Origin: Pterobdella sp. o SKG-2022
Taxonomy: Eukaryota; Annelida; Clitellata; Hirudinida; Piscicolidae
Reading direction: 5' to 3'
Length of the DNA stretch: 64,000 nucleotides
Assembly: GCA_964035795.1 (NCBI GenBank)
Contig: OZ038323.1
Coordinates: 1 to 64,000 of the forward strand
The DNA's letters: not shown here
Content: more notes on this DNA, generated by a model
Told to the model about the DNA's origin: nothing
What the model saw: only the letters and a program-made list of their open reading frames with translations
Databases searched by the model: none
How positions within the stretch are numbered: position 1 is the first letter of the stretch

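Overview
The window is the left end of a metazoan chromosome. It opens with about 4.2 kb of CCCTAA telomere repeat (TTAGGG read inward on the other strand). The rest is AT-rich, repeat-laden eukaryotic DNA with spliced genes and no bacterial-style operons. The repeat types (L2/CR1, Ingi-like and restriction-like-endonuclease LINEs, Penelope-like elements with GIY-YIG, MULE, Tc1/mariner, foldback MITEs) and the calcium-binding EGF exons point to an invertebrate animal. I cannot place it more precisely from sequence alone. Two 200-N runs (24174-24373 and 57521-57720) are assembly gaps.

Layout. 1-4190: telomere. 4191-18962: a graveyard of degenerate elements: an L2-type LINE touching the telomere, an RLE-type LINE, a MULE transposase relic, several APE-type LINE fragments and a tRNA-like SINE head. 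I recognise no host gene here. 19011-64000 (minus strand, running off the right edge): one large host gene built from tandem calcium-binding EGF (cbEGF) domains, nearly always one domain per phase 1-1 exon. I read 26 domains, the first cut by the window edge. The last is a half domain that runs into a hydrophobic membrane-anchor segment, followed by a tiny terminal exon with the stop codon at 19011-19013.

Introns of this gene range from 48 bp to 21.4 kb, and almost every long one is filled with transposons. The intron at 22338-19256 is nearly all an Ingi-like LINE. The intron at 29701-24150 holds RLE, APE and Penelope-like pieces plus a gap. The intron at 34828-30032 holds a degenerate LINE, a 154-bp foldback element and a 100-bp near-perfect palindrome. 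The 21.4-kb intron (62121-40722) holds about a dozen nested insertions, including a LINE with a clean 14-bp target-site duplication, a Penelope-like element inside another LINE, and an APE-type LINE with an intact 303-codon reverse transcriptase frame.

The only coherent host function in view is the cbEGF protein, predicted to be a rod-like extracellular, membrane-tethered, probably heavily N-glycosylated protein. Everything else is mobile or simple-sequence DNA. The most unusual points are the splice donors (over half have T at +3), the recurrent C-N-x-S/T sequon inside the EGF domains, the two domains split by extra introns, the long palindrome, and the insertion that can be dated against a paralogous empty site elsewhere in the window.
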